Source: Massilia sp. PAMC28688
GTDB taxonomy: Bacteria; Pseudomonadota; Gammaproteobacteria; Burkholderiales; Burkholderiaceae_D
Reading direction: 5' to 3'
Length of the DNA stretch: 64,000 bases
Assembly (NCBI RefSeq): GCF_019443445.1
Contig: NZ_CP080378.1
Coordinates: 248,001-312,000, forward strand
Part shown: piece after piece, positions 8,732 to 20,707 of the stretch
Position numbering within the stretch: position 1 is the first letter of the stretch
How the letters are laid out: each line of letters starts with the position of its first letter
The notes under the pieces: model-generated
The model's database searches: none
What the model was told of the DNA's origin: nothing
Seen by the model: the letters and a program-made list of their open reading frames with translations, nothing else
Made by a program: the position numbers and the translations under genes

Positions 8732-10795
8732 ATGAAACGTCTCACAAGCCACGCCGGCTGGGCTGCGCTATCGATTGGCGGTGCGTTCGCACTGGCCTAC
8801 ATTGCCCTCAAGCGCGGCGAATCCATCAATGCCATCTGGGTCGTGGCCGCTGCCATTTGCGTCTACCTGATCGCCTACCGCTTCTACAGCCAGTTCATTG
8901 CCACGCGCGTGCTGGGACTGGACCCGAATCGCCAGACCCCGGCTTACAAGTATAACGATGGCCTCGACTACGTACCCACCAACCGCTACGTACTCTTTGG
9001 CCACCACTTTGCCGCCATTGCCGGCGCCGGCCCGCTGGTCGGCCCCGTGCTGGCGGCGCAGATGGGCTACCTGCCGGGCATGATGTGGATCCTGGCCGGC
9101 GTGGTGCTGGCCGGCGCCGTGCAGGACTTCATCATCCTGTTCATCTCCACGCGCCGCGACGGGCGTTCCCTGGGCGACCTCATCAAGTCGGAACTGGGCG
9201 AAATACCGGGCGTCATTGCACTGTTTGGCACCTTCATGATCATGGTGATCATTCTTGCGGTGCTGGCGCTGATTGTGGTCAAGGCCCTGGCCGACTCGCC
9301 ATGGGGCAGCTTTACCGTCATGGCCACCATTCCCATTGCCCTGTTCATGGGCGTGTACTCGCGCTATATCCGGGTGGGCCGGATTGGCGAAATTTCGCTG
9401 ATCGGCTTCGTGCTGCTGATGCTGGCCATCGTGGGCGGGCAAATGGTGCAGGACAGTCCGGTCTGGGGTCCGATGTTCACCTTCAGCGGGGTGGAGCTGA
9501 CCTGGATGCTGATCGGCTATGGCTTCGTTGCCTCGGTCATTCCCGTGTGGCTGCTGCTGGCCCCGCGTGATTACCTGTCCACCTTCCTCAAGATCGGCAC
9601 CATCGTGGCGCTGGCCATTGGCATCCTGGTGGTGGCGCCGCAGCTCAAAATGCCGGCCGTGACCAAGTTCATTGACGGCTCCGGCCCGGTGTGGTCCGGC
9701 AGCCTGTTCCCCTTCCTGTTCATTACCATTGCCTGCGGCGCGGTCTCGGGCTTTCATGCACTGATCGCTTCCGGCACCACGCCCAAAATGCTGGAAAATG
9801 AACAGCACGCACGCTTTATCGGTTACGGCGCCATGCTCATGGAGTCGTTCGTGGCCATCATGGCGCTGGTGGCTGCATCCACCATCGAGCCTGGCATCTA
9901 CTTTGCCATGAACAGCCCGGCTGCCGTGCTGGGCACCACGGCTGACAGTGCAGCGGCCGTCATCTCGCAGTGGGGCTTCTACGTCACCCCGGAAATGCTG
10001 ACCCAAACGGCCAAGGATGTGGGCGAGTCCTCCATCATCTCGCGCGCCGGTGGCGCCCCCACGCTGGCGGTGGGCATGGCCAACATCCTGTCGAGCGCCC
10101 TGGGCGGCAAGGCCATGATGGCCTTCTGGTACCACTTTGCCATCCTGTTCGAGGCGCTCTTTATCCTGACCGCCGTCGATGCCGGCACCCGCGCGGGCCG
10201 CTTCATGCTGCAGGACTTGCTGGGCACCTTCGCCCCGTCGCTCAAGCGCACCGAATCGCTGCCGGCCAACCTGATTGCCACCTCGCTGTGCGTGGCCGCC
10301 TGGGGCTACTTCCTGTACCAGGGCGTGGTCGATCCGCTGGGCGGCATCAATACCCTGTGGCCCCTGTTTGGCATTGCCAACCAGATGCTTGCCGGGATTG
10401 CGCTCATCCTCGGCACCTGCGTGCTGTTCAAGATGAAGCGGGCCCGCTATGCGTGGGTAACCATGGTGCCCACGGCCTGGCTGCTGATCTGCACCCTCAC
10501 CGCGGGCTGGCAAAAGATGTTCCACGAAAACGTGCGCATCGGCTTCATCGCCCATGCCCGCAAGTTCCAGGATGCCATTGACCAGGGGATCGTGCTGGCA
10601 CCGGCCAAGACCATGGAAGAGATGCGCCGCATCGTGTTCAACGACTACCTGGACGCGGGACTGGCCGGCTTCTTCATGCTGGTAGTGCTGTCGGTACTGT
10701 TCTTCGGGGTGCGCACGGTGCTGGCCGCGCGCAAGCTTGACGGGCCAAGCACGCAGGAATCCCCTTTCGTGGCGGCCCCGGCCATGCAAAGCTGA
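8732..10795 (+). CDS. cstA: CstA-family transporter
   Basis: A 687-residue inner-membrane protein with many transmembrane helices. It shows the CstA signatures: YRFYSQFIA near residue 50, [28 protein letters not shown] (split between residues 73 and 101), and a central [18 protein letters not shown]. Family members in E. coli, CstA and BtsT, are peptide and/or pyruvate transporters induced by carbon limitation. An AGGAG ribosome site precedes the ATG. The short ybdD gene follows 10 bases after the stop, the conserved arrangement for this family. Regulation is probably by the divergent kinase/regulator pair. The exact substrate, pyruvate or peptide, cannot be told from sequence. Confidence 0.93.
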   Translation: MKRLTSHAGWAALSIGGAFALAYIALKRGESINAIWVVAAAICVYLIAYRFYSQFIATRVLGLDPNRQTPAYKYNDGLDYVPTNRYVLFGHHFAAIAGAGPLVGPVLAAQMGYLPGMMWILAGVVLAGAVQDFIILFISTRRDGRSLGDLIKSELGEIPGVIALFGTFMIMVIILAVLALIVVKALADSPWGSFTVMATIPIALFMGVYSRYIRVGRIGEISLIGFVLLMLAIVGGQMVQDSPVWGPMFTFSGVELTWMLIGYGFVASVIPVWLLLAPRDYLSTFLKIGTIVALAIGILVVAPQLKMPAVTKFIDGSGPVWSGSLFPFLFITIACGAVSGFHALIASGTTPKMLENEQHARFIGYGAMLMESFVAIMALVAASTIEPGIYFAMNSPAAVLGTTADSAAAVISQWGFYVTPEMLTQTAKDVGESSIISRAGGAPTLAVGMANILSSALGGKAMMAFWYHFAILFEALFILTAVDAGTRAGRFMLQDLLGTFAPSLKRTESLPANLIATSLCVAAWGYFLYQGVVDPLGGINTLWPLFGIANQMLAGIALILGTCVLFKMKRARYAWVTMVPTAWLLICTLTAGWQKMFHENVRIGFIAHARKFQDAIDQGIVLAPAKTMEEMRRIVFNDYLDAGLAGFFMLVVLSVLFFGVRTVLAARKLDGPSTQESPFVAAPAMQS

Positions 10796-10805
10796 GCGGG
10801 CACGC

Positions 10806-11006
10806 ATGTTCAGCGAACTCAAACAGGCCGGCCGCTACCTGGGGCAAAGCATGCGCCTCATGGTGGGCCTGCCTGAATACGGGACCTACGTGGCGCATAT
10901 GGAGGCGACCCATCCGGATGCGCCCATGATGACGTACGAAGAATTTTTCCGCGAGCGCCAGGAAGCCAGGTATGGCGGCGCCGGGAAGCGCGGAGGATGC
11001 TGTTAA
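10806..11006 (+). CDS. ybdD: YbdD/YjiX family small protein
   Basis: A 66-residue protein matching the YbdD/YjiX (DUF466) family, with [26 protein letters not shown] and [16 protein letters not shown]. These small proteins are regularly encoded right after CstA/BtsT-type transporters and are needed for their transport activity in some bacteria. The ATG at 10806 was chosen because homologues start with this F-x-x-L-K pattern. A strong terminator overlaps the stop codon, so cstA-ybdD forms a closed two-gene operon. The C-terminus ends in GGCC. Confidence 0.92.
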   Translation: MFSELKQAGRYLGQSMRLMVGLPEYGTYVAHMEATHPDAPMMTYEEFFRERQEARYGGAGKRGGCC

Positions 11007-11030
11007 AAAGACGCTGCGGCGTCTTTTTTT
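11005..11030 (+). terminator. intrinsic terminator of cstA-ybdD
   Basis: AAAAAGACGC pairs perfectly with GCGTCTTTTT around a TGCG tetraloop and is followed by more T. The stem starts inside the ybdD stop codon. Confidence 0.92.
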
Positions 11031-11159
11031 ATTTCCCTCTCCAGTTGCGCGGAAGCTAAGCCTTCTTGTCTTCTTGTTTCCGATCAAGGCTGATCCCACC
11101 CTTTGCACGTATATTTTTTCCTGCCGGAATCTATTCCTTCACGAAAACAAAATACGACC

Positions 11160-14006
<2,847 letters not shown>

Positions 14007-14007
14007 C

Positions 14008-16116
14008 ATGCCAGCTATCTCCACCAAACGCGGCGTCGTACTGGTAGCCGACGACGACCCGGTCATGCGCCTGCTGATGATCGAAATGCTGGGCCAGGTC
14101 GGCCTGGACGGCATCGAAGCGGGCGACGGCCGGCAAGCCGTGTCCTGCTTCCAGCGCGCCGCGCCGGACTTGATCCTGATGGACGTCGACATGCCCAACA
14201 TGGACGGCTTTTCCGCCTGCCGCGAGATCCGCCGGATCGAAAGCGGTGCACCGGTCCCCATCATCATGGTCACCGGCGGCGACGACATCGACGCGGTCAC
14301 GCGCGCCTATGAAGTGGGCGCCACCGACTTCGTCTCCAAGCCGATCAACTGGCCGATCCTGGGCCACCGGGTGCTGTACGTGCTGCGCGCCAGCGACGCC
14401 ATCGTACGGCTGCGCAAGGCCGATGCCCAGAACCGCGCCGTGCTGGCCGCGATCCCCGATACGTTCTTCCGGCTAAGCCAGGATGGTTACTACCTCGACT
14501 ACGAGCAGGGGCACGACAGCAGCGCGGCGATCGACGAAGACCACTGCGTGGGGCGGCACATCGGCGACGTGCTGCCCAGGGAGATTGCCGAGCGCATCCT
14601 GGAGCAGGTCGGCATCGTGCTCGCCACCCAGCATATCCGCTCGGTCGACTATGAACTGGTGCACGGCGAGCTGGTGCAGCACTTCGAAGCGCGCCTGGTG
14701 GCCACGGGACCGGACGAAGTGTTGGGCCTGGTGCGCGACATCAGCGAGCGCAAACAGAACGAAGAGCAGATCCGGCGCCTGGCCTATTTCGACAGCCTGA
14801 CCGGCATTCCGAACCGTCAGGCGTTCCTCGAGACGCTGGAGCGGGAACTGAACCGATCCAAGATCGGCAACAAGAAATTTGCGGTCTTGTTCATGGACCT
14901 GGACGCGTTCAAGCGCATCAACGACACGCTGGGGCACAACGTGGGCGACCACCTGCTCAAGATCGTCTCCGAACGGCTGCGCGAAACCATTCGTCCGAGT
15001 GACCTGGTGTCGCGCGGCGACCAGTCGCACAACCTCGCGCGCCTCGGCGGCGATGAATTCACCATCCTCATTCCCGACCTGGACCGGGTCGAAAATGCGC
15101 TCAATGTGGCGCACCGGGTGAAGGACGCCATGCGCCGGCCCTTCCTGATCGACGGCCATGAAATCTTCGTCACTGCCAGCATCGGCATCTCGCTGTTTCC
15201 GGAAGATGGCGACGACTGCGACTCGCTGCTCAAGTACGCAGACACCGCCATGTACCACGCCAAGAACTGCGGCAAGAACAATGCCAAGCTGTATAGCTCC
15301 TCGCTGACGATGCAGATCATGAGTCACGTCAAGCTCGAAGTGGGCTTGCGCAAGGCGCTGAAGAACGACGAACTCTATCTGCTGTACCAGCCCCAGATTG
15401 ACGTGCGCAGCGCCCAGATCGTGGGGGTGGAAGCGCTGGTGCGCTGGCGCCATCCCGAGCGGGGGCTGATATCGCCGACCGAATTCATTCCGCTGGCTGA
15501 AGAGACGGGGTTGATCGTCCCGATCGGCGAATGGGTGCTGCGCACTGCGTGCGTGCAGGCGCGCATGTGGCAAAAGACCACCCAGCGCTCGCTGCGGATG
15601 GCGGTCAATTTATCGGCCAAGCAGTTCAAGGACGATAACCTGACGCAGACCGTGCTGTCGGCGCTGCACGACACCGGGCTCGATCCGCGCTTTCTGGAAC
15701 TGGAGCTGACGGAAGGGACGCTGATGGACAACGCGCGCGCCACCATGTCCACGCTCGAGCAGCTGCGTTCCATTGGCGTGTACCTGTCGATTGACGACTT
15801 TGGCACCGGGTACTCCTCGATGAACTACCTCAAGCGTTTTGACGTACGGGCGCTAAAGATCGACAAGAGCTTCATCTGCGGGCTGCCGCAGGATTCCGAG
15901 AACGCCGCCATCACGCGCGCCATCATCGCCATGGCACACGGGCTGAAGATGGTGGTGGTGGCCGAAGGGGTTGAAACGGACGAACAGCTGCTGCTGCTGG
16001 AGGAGTACGGCTGTGACATGGTGCAGGGCTACTACCTGGGTCACCCTTCACCCCAGGAAAAGATCGCCGAAATGCTGCTCAATTCCGCACCCCGCTTGCT
16101 GGCCCAAACGAAATAA
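14008..16116 (+). CDS. REC-PAS-GGDEF-EAL response regulator
   Basis: A 702-residue cytoplasmic response regulator. The receiver (about 8-125) has the acidic cluster ADDDP, Asp59 in LMDVDMP and Lys in FVSKPIN. A PAS-like segment lies at about 145-250. The GGDEF domain is canonical, with [10 protein letters not shown] and GGDEF at residues 347-351. The EAL domain has EALVRW at 475 and all expected ligands ([38 protein letters not shown]). An RxxD inhibitory site (RPSD) is present but separated from GGDEF by an insertion. Both synthesis and breakdown of c-di-GMP are possible, under control of phosphorylation from the abutting hybrid kinase. Confidence 0.94.
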   Translation: MPAISTKRGVVLVADDDPVMRLLMIEMLGQVGLDGIEAGDGRQAVSCFQRAAPDLILMDVDMPNMDGFSACREIRRIESGAPVPIIMVTGGDDIDAVTRAYEVGATDFVSKPINWPILGHRVLYVLRASDAIVRLRKADAQNRAVLAAIPDTFFRLSQDGYYLDYEQGHDSSAAIDEDHCVGRHIGDVLPREIAERILEQVGIVLATQHIRSVDYELVHGELVQHFEARLVATGPDEVLGLVRDISERKQNEEQIRRLAYFDSLTGIPNRQAFLETLERELNRSKIGNKKFAVLFMDLDAFKRINDTLGHNVGDHLLKIVSERLRETIRPSDLVSRGDQSHNLARLGGDEFTILIPDLDRVENALNVAHRVKDAMRRPFLIDGHEIFVTASIGISLFPEDGDDCDSLLKYADTAMYHAKNCGKNNAKLYSSSLTMQIMSHVKLEVGLRKALKNDELYLLYQPQIDVRSAQIVGVEALVRWRHPERGLISPTEFIPLAEETGLIVPIGEWVLRTACVQARMWQKTTQRSLRMAVNLSAKQFKDDNLTQTVLSALHDTGLDPRFLELELTEGTLMDNARATMSTLEQLRSIGVYLSIDDFGTGYSSMNYLKRFDVRALKIDKSFICGLPQDSENAAITRAIIAMAHGLKMVVVAEGVETDEQLLLLEEYGCDMVQGYYLGHPSPQEKIAEMLLNSAPRLLAQTK

Positions 16117-16127
16117 CTTTCCCTCAA

Positions 16128-16166
16128 CCAGGGTCAGACCACTTAAACCGGCCAAAATCAATTTCC
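16128..16166 (-). repeat. dispersed GTGGTCTGACC repeat, full copy
   Basis: On the minus strand this copy reads GGAAATTGATTTTGG, then CCGGTTTAA, then GTGGTCTGACCCTGG. The same order of blocks recurs at 17612-17703 and in four copies at 60123-60440. A second copy begins just beyond it at 16172 and is cut off by the IS110 element. It follows the stop of the GGDEF-EAL gene by about 10 bases. Confidence 0.75.
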
Positions 16167-16177
16167 TATAACCAGGG

Positions 16178-17191
16178 TCAGATACCGTCTTGAATTGCAA
16201 GCCCGGATTGCAAGTAATTTGCATCGAAGGGCTTGTTTGACCGCAGGACCCCGTAGATCAGATGTGCCAGCTTACGCATGACAGCGCTGACCACGGCCAT
16301 CTTGGCCAGGCCGTTGTCCGATAAGCGGGCCGCAAAGGCCCTGAGTATCGGGTTGTGCGTCTTGGCCACCACGCCCGGCATGTACAGCGCTGCTCGCAGT
16401 TGACCACTGCCGATTCGGCTGATCATGGTCCGGCCTCTTACCGAACTGCCCGATTGCCGTTGCTTGGGAGTGACGCCGATGTAAGCGGCGAAGGCCTTGG
16501 CGCTGCTGAACTTTCGCACATCGCCCGCATAGCTGATGACTTTGGCTGCCGTGGCGCGTCCCACGCCCGGAATCGTCGTCATTAGCTCAACGTCAGCCCG
16601 CATCCCAGGATCGCTATCGATATGGGTGTCGATATCGTTCTTGAGCTGCGCGATCTGGGCATCCAGCCAGTCCACGTGCTCTTTGGTGTGCTTGGCCAAG
16701 TCAGTTTGCCCGGCGAACTCATGCGCTTCAATCCGGTTTGCTTCCTGCTGGCGGATATCCTGAAGTGCACTGAGGCGCTCCACCCATCCACGCAACAAGC
16801 GCTCAGCTGGCGGCGGTGCCACCCAAGGTTCCGGCGTCATTGCTCGGCAATACCGAGCAATAACGCCGGCATCGACCTTGTCGTTCTTGTTTCGAATGTT
16901 TTCGCTCTGAGCGAAGCCCTTGATGCAGCCTGGATTGACGATGCTGACCTTCATGCCAACTGCCTGCAGATTGAGCGCTACGGGCTCGCTGTAGATGCCG
17001 GTTGACTCCATGCAGGCGTGGACTGTCGTCACATCGACCTTTTGCTTGGTCACCCAGTTCGCCAGCTCGGCGTATCCGGCCTTGCTGTTCTCAACGACCT
17101 TGTTCTTCAGTTTGCCGCCTTCCAACAGCGCGGCGTCCAACTTCTTCTTGCTGACATCAATTCCCAGAATGGGAGCGTGCGTAGTTTCCAT
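16178..17191 (-). CDS. IS110-family transposase (DEDD recombinase)
   Basis: A 337-residue transposase with the two IS110 domains. The N-terminal DEDD RuvC-like domain has GIDVSKKKLD (first Asp), MESTGIYSE (Glu) and NKNDKVDAGVIARY (last two Asp). The C-terminal Transposase_20 domain contains TIPGVGRATAAKVISYAGD and FAAYIGVTPKQRQSG, plus a Ser-rich GSSVRGRTMISRIGSG stretch that carries the nucleophilic Ser in this family. The length is full and no frameshift is seen, so the element may be active. The C-terminus QDGI lies right at the element's edge, and the TGA stop is made partly from the flanking repeat. IS110 enzymes are guided by a bridge RNA; none can be assigned with confidence here. Confidence 0.93.
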   Translation of the reverse strand: METTHAPILGIDVSKKKLDAALLEGGKLKNKVVENSKAGYAELANWVTKQKVDVTTVHACMESTGIYSEPVALNLQAVGMKVSIVNPGCIKGFAQSENIRNKNDKVDAGVIARYCRAMTPEPWVAPPPAERLLRGWVERLSALQDIRQQEANRIEAHEFAGQTDLAKHTKEHVDWLDAQIAQLKNDIDTHIDSDPGMRADVELMTTIPGVGRATAAKVISYAGDVRKFSSAKAFAAYIGVTPKQRQSGSSVRGRTMISRIGSGQLRAALYMPGVVAKTHNPILRAFAARLSDNGLAKMAVVSAVMRKLAHLIYGVLRSNKPFDANYLQSGLAIQDGI

Positions 17192-17248
17192 TTGTTGACC
17201 TGTCTCGTATGCAGGCTCTAAGGCCTAAGATACCGTCCGGACTTGCAA
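16183..17248 (-). mobile_element. IS110-family insertion sequence
   Basis: Estimated limits of the element around the transposase gene. On the left a dispersed repeat copy stops abruptly after CCAGGGTCAGA (ends 16182). On the right the remaining part of that repeat type resumes as AAAACGGGCAAA after about 17249. A 21-base direct repeat with three mismatches, beginning GATACCGTC and ending TTGCAAG, lies at 16181-16201 and 17229-17249. An inverted pair GGGTCAGATA/TATCTGACCC lies at 16175-16184 and 17271-17280. The exact ends are uncertain by some tens of bases. About 1.07 kb would be short for this family. Confidence 0.65.
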
Positions 17249-17249
17249 G

Positions 17250-17611
17250 GAAAAAACGGGCAAAGGCACCTATCTGACCCACAGACTACTCGTCTCCGAC
17301 CACGCCGATGTCACTCTGCCCGACCAATAAATCTGGCCCACATTCTGCCAAATTTTCGGTAACTCCAATATACGAGACCACTTGAACGAGAGAAAAGCAA
17401 CGCTTTCGCCGATTCTTTTCCTTGGCGCATTGCCGCCTGACCACGATATTCATGTGGGCACTGCATATTTGTGCGCCAATGCAATCAACAGTGCCGGATG
17501 CGGAAAGGAAACTTTTGGCAACGGAACCGGGCGGCAATCGGGCACCTGCAATATTTGGCAGGCACCCGCTTTCCAAAAATTTTAATTGACCCGGGTTGTT
17601 AATTTGGGTGC
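17250..17611. other. AT-richer gene-free stretch beside IS110
   Basis: About 360 bases with visibly lower GC than the surroundings, especially 17300-17590. There is no open frame with a ribosome site and no recognisable product. One short plus-strand frame (17382-17585) starts only with TTG and resembles nothing known to me. The stretch sits between the IS110 element and two further dispersed repeats, so it is probably remnant accessory DNA. Confidence 0.5.
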
Positions 17612-17703
17612 GAAGATTTTGGGCGTTACCTTTACCGCGTTTTGGTGGTCTGACCCTGGCGTAAGGAAATTGATTTAGGCGTCAAAAAGTGGTCTGACCC
17701 TGG
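17612..17703 (+). repeat. two dispersed GTGGTCTGACC repeat copies
   Basis: The first copy spans about 17612-17659 (GAAGATTTTGGGCG, then CGCGTTTTGGTGGTCTGACC). The second spans 17666-17703 (GAAATTGATTTAGG, then AGTGGTCTGACCCTGG). They are head-to-tail, about 46 bases between cores. They belong to the same family as 16128-16166 and 60123-60440. A further degraded AAATAGATTG block follows at about 17711. Confidence 0.75.
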
Positions 17704-17846
17704 TGGTGGGAAATAGATTGTGCGGGTTGGTGGGTCGGGTGGCAAAAGTTCCCTGGCGCGATTGATGGGGATCAGCGATCGACGTGCGGCGAATTTTATG
17801 CTGGGGACAGGCTGGCCGCCGCCAGCGCGCAAGGAAGGAGACGATC

Positions 17847-18131
17847 ATGCGAAAAGTGTTCAAGCTGGCCGCAGCAGCCGGCACCCTGTTGCTGGCCGCG
17901 TGTACGACGCCGCAAGAGCGCGCCGCCCGTATGCAGGCAGAGATGAATGAAATGATGGTGGTGTACGGGCCCGCTTGCGCACGGCTGGGCTATGCGGCCC
18001 ATTCCGATCCCTGGCGTCAATGCGTCCTGCAGCTTAGCGCCAAGGAGGAGGCGGCACGTTATGGCCATCCTCACTGGTCGGTGGCTTATGGACGAGGCCG
18101 CTGGGGCGGCTACTGGGGCCCGTACTGGTAG
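17847..18131 (+). CDS. small lipoprotein
   Basis: A 94-residue predicted lipoprotein. It has a lipoprotein signal peptide with lipobox LLAAC, so the mature N-terminus is Cys19 and a Thr-Thr follows. The middle is helical and charged, with two further Cys (in GPACARLG and RQCVLQL). The C-terminus is rich in Gly, Tyr and Trp (GRGRWGGYWGPYW). An AAGGAAGGAG ribosome site is perfectly placed. No family with known function is recognised. Its last 98 bases overlap the end of the convergent deacetylase gene. Confidence 0.78.
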   Translation: MRKVFKLAAAAGTLLLAACTTPQERAARMQAEMNEMMVVYGPACARLGYAAHSDPWRQCVLQLSAKEEAARYGHPHWSVAYGRGRWGGYWGPYW

Positions 18132-18882
18132 CCCAGGCCGCCATCCAACCGGCAAAGCCACCCTTGGTCAGGGCTTGGCGCCCCTGCAGCAAATGCTCGA
18201 TGAGGCCCTGAGCGTGGCGCACCAGGCCGGGATGATGGGCGTCGCGCGGATGCAGCGCCAGCCTGAGCAGCGGGGCGCGACCCTGCAGCTGCGCGATTAC
18301 GCTCGCGGCGGCCGGCGAGAGGACGCGCCCCCAGCGGTTGCGCGCCGCGTACACCATGGATGGTGCAAACAGGCTGCGCCCCGCGCGCAGGCAATGGAAG
18401 CGCCCGTAGGTACTCGTGTATTCAAACGGAAATTGTCGCAGCGCCCGCTCGGCCGGCGCGCTGATCAGCCAGGCAGGGGCGACAAAACCGGCCACCGGCC
18501 AGTTGCGCTGCCCAAACCAGTGCAGGCCAAGTTCGATGCGGCGCCGGGCCTGCTCCTGGCTGAGCGCGGCAAACTCCCCTTCTCCCTCGGTGTAGATGGT
18601 GCGCAGCACCCATTCGCGCAGCGACGCGGCCGGCGGCGACTCGTCACGATGGGTGTAACCGTGCAGGACCAGTTCGTGGCCCTGGCCAAGCAGCCGCTCC
18701 AGGCTGCGCTCGTACGGGCGCGAAATGCGCAGACTGCCGTGGTAGCACGGCACAACCAGCCAGCTGAGCGGAATGTCGGCGACGGCGCGAATCGCGTGCA
18801 ACAGGTGCAGGCATTCGGCCCAGGTGGCCGGCGCCACGTCGTGGATGGAAACGCACAGCGCGGGCCGCTCATTCGCTTGCAC
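18034..18882 (-). CDS. DUF2334-type polysaccharide deacetylase
   Basis: A 282-residue protein with the fold of the polysaccharide deacetylase/DUF2334 group. SIHDVAP near residue 13 supplies the HD metal pair, VVPCYHG follows near 45, LHGYTHRD near 74 supplies the HxxxH-type ligands, and a late LALHPRDAHH segment lies near 210. These enzymes remove N- or O-acetyl groups from glycans. The start is GTG with a GGAG seven bases upstream, and it overlaps the preceding glycosyltransferase gene by 14 bases, so the pair is coupled. The last 40 or so residues are Ser/Pro-rich and lie beyond the domain, running antisense into the lipoprotein gene. This suggests that an original stop was lost. Confidence 0.82.
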   Translation of the reverse strand: MQANERPALCVSIHDVAPATWAECLHLLHAIRAVADIPLSWLVVPCYHGSLRISRPYERSLERLLGQGHELVLHGYTHRDESPPAASLREWVLRTIYTEGEGEFAALSQEQARRRIELGLHWFGQRNWPVAGFVAPAWLISAPAERALRQFPFEYTSTYGRFHCLRAGRSLFAPSMVYAARNRWGRVLSPAAASVIAQLQGRAPLLRLALHPRDAHHPGLVRHAQGLIEHLLQGRQALTKGGFAGWMAAWATSTGPSSRPSGLVHKPPTSEDGHNVPPPPWR

Positions 18883-19999
18883 AGAGACGCTCCACTTCCA
18901 CGCTGGCGCCCGGCCACAAAGCCAGCAGCCGCGCGTAGCGCTGCATTAACTGCGGCATGATGTGGTTCCAGTCGTAGTGCTCGCGCGCCTTGCGCGCTGC
19001 GGCCAGGCCCATGGCGCTGCGGTCGCGCTGGAACAGGGTGTCGATGCCCGCACACAGGGCCGCCACGCTGTTGGGCTGCACAAGAATGCCGGTGTCTTCG
19101 TCTAGCAGTTCTGCCGTGCCGCCACCGCTTGCCGCCACCACCGGCAGGCCGCAGGCCATGGCCTCGAGCACGATGAGGCCGAACGTTTCGCAGTCGCCGG
19201 GATGGACCAAGAGGTCGCAGCTGGCCAGCAGGCATGCCAGCTGCGCCTGGTCGCGCATGAACGGCAGGTGGCTGGTGTGCGGCCCACGATGGGCGCCGGC
19301 GCCGCCCACCAGCAGCAGATGATAGGGGGACCCAAGCGTGCGCACGGCCTCGTGCAGCATCGGGAGTTTTTTCTCGGGCGTGTCGCGCCCGGCATAGACC
19401 AGCAGGCGCGTGCTCGCAGGCAGGCGCAGGCGCTCGCGCAGGTTGTCCATGCGCCGCGCGGGCGTGAAGGTGGAGGTATCAATGCCCAGCGGTTGATGCA
19501 CGGCGCCGGCCACGCCCATGCCGGCCAGCTGCGCCACCATGCGCTTTGATGGTGCCAGCACCAGGTCAAACTGGCGGTACAGCGGTGCCAGGTAGCGCCG
19601 CGCAAGGGCGCCGGCCAGGCCGCCCCACCTTTCGTGCATGAGGCGTGCCAGGTCGGAATGATAAAAGGCGACCGCCGGGATGCCCAGCTGCCGCTTGACC
19701 CGCAGCGCGGCCCACGCCGCCTGGGCCGCGTCGCCCGCCTCGATCAGGTCTGGCTGCAGCGCCCGCAGTGCGCGCGCCGGTCCGCTCACCGTCCAGGGCA
19801 TGCGGTAGCCATTGAAGCCGGGCAGCGCGGCCCCGGCCAGGTGCACCAGCGCCGGCGCACCAGCCCGGCCCTGCACATTGGGGCTGAGAATGGAATGGTG
19901 CACGCCCCGCTGTGCCAGCCACGCCGCCTTGGCGTTGAGGTAGGTACTCACCCCGCCGCCTTCGGGCGCGTAAAACATGGTGATGTCGACGAGGTGCAT
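18869..19999 (-). CDS. family 4 glycosyltransferase
   Basis: A 376-residue GT-B fold glycosyltransferase of the GT4 type. It has an N-terminal YAPEGGGVSTYL acceptor-side loop, an AGRDTPEKKL segment in the donor half, and the E-x7-E motif ETFGLIVLE near the C-terminal third. GT4 enzymes use nucleotide-sugar donors with retention of configuration in the making of glycolipids, exopolysaccharide or LPS. The ATG at 19999 is chosen because the family fold starts directly with MHLVDITMFY and a G-rich ribosome site precedes it. It is coupled to the DUF2334 deacetylase gene, so both probably act on the same glycan or lipid. Confidence 0.9.
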   Translation of the reverse strand: MHLVDITMFYAPEGGGVSTYLNAKAAWLAQRGVHHSILSPNVQGRAGAPALVHLAGAALPGFNGYRMPWTVSGPARALRALQPDLIEAGDAAQAAWAALRVKRQLGIPAVAFYHSDLARLMHERWGGLAGALARRYLAPLYRQFDLVLAPSKRMVAQLAGMGVAGAVHQPLGIDTSTFTPARRMDNLRERLRLPASTRLLVYAGRDTPEKKLPMLHEAVRTLGSPYHLLLVGGAGAHRGPHTSHLPFMRDQAQLACLLASCDLLVHPGDCETFGLIVLEAMACGLPVVAASGGGTAELLDEDTGILVQPNSVAALCAGIDTLFQRDRSAMGLAAARKAREHYDWNHIMPQLMQRYARLLALWPGASVEVERLCASE

Positions 20000-20116
20000 G
20001 CGTGGGACCCCCTGGTGTGGAGCCACGATACCAGCGCTTTGTCGCGTACATTTGAGCAGACGCAAACGCGCAGCGCTACTTCGCGCAAAGCAAAAGCTTC
20101 AATGCAAGGGTATGAC

Positions 20117-20707
20117 CTAGGTGCTGCGGCGGTCCAGCATGGCGCGGGCGATGGTGCCGGCGTCAACGTACTCCAGCTCGCCGCCGACGGGCACGCCCCG
20201 CGCCAGCCGGCTTACCTTGAGCCCGCGCGCCTTGAGCATTTCGCTGATGTAGTGGGCAGTGGCCTCGCCCTCGTTGGTGAAATTGGTGGCCAGCACGACC
20301 TCGCCCACCACGCCATCGGCCGCGCGGCCAATCAGCTTGTCAAGGTGGATGTCCTTGGGACCGATGCCGTCCAGCGGCGAGAGCCGTCCCATGAGCACGA
20401 AATACAAACCCTTGTAGGTCAGGGTCTGTTCGATCATGAGCTGGTCGGCCGGGGTCTCCACCACGCACAGGAGCGCAGTATCGCGCGCCGGATCGGTGCA
20501 GGTGTCGCACACCTCGGTCTCGGCAAAGGTATTACACATGGCGCAGTGGTGCACCGAGTCGACCGCCTGGTACAGCGCGCGCGAAAGCATGGCCGCGCCG
20601 TCGCGGTCGTGCTGGAGCAGGTGGAATGCCATGCGCTGCGCCGACTTCGGACCCACGCCGGGAAGCCGACGCAGGGCTTCGGTGAGGAAGTCGAGCGACT
20701 TGGACAT
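20117..20707 (-). CDS. recR: recombination mediator RecR
   Basis: A 196-residue RecR of normal length. It has an N-terminal helix-hairpin-helix ([16 protein letters not shown]), a four-cysteine zinc finger ([16 protein letters not shown]) and a Toprim domain with VVETPAD and LSPLDGIGP. It works with RecF and RecO to load RecA at single-strand gaps. Its ATG directly abuts the stop of ybaB, in the common dnaX-ybaB-recR order. Confidence 0.97.
   Translation of the reverse strand: MSKSLDFLTEALRRLPGVGPKSAQRMAFHLLQHDRDGAAMLSRALYQAVDSVHHCAMCNTFAETEVCDTCTDPARDTALLCVVETPADQLMIEQTLTYKGLYFVLMGRLSPLDGIGPKDIHLDKLIGRAADGVVGEVVLATNFTNEGEATAHYISEMLKARGLKVSRLARGVPVGGELEYVDAGTIARAMLDRRST

Noticed and set aside
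8768..10822. 684-codon frame antisense to cstA
   Set aside because: No recognisable domain, extreme His/Gly/Gln content, and full overlap with an unmistakable transporter gene.
17382..17585. 67-codon frame in the AT-rich stretch beside IS110
   Set aside because: TTG start, no ribosome site, not recognised. It could be a fragment of a lost gene, but nothing supports a call.
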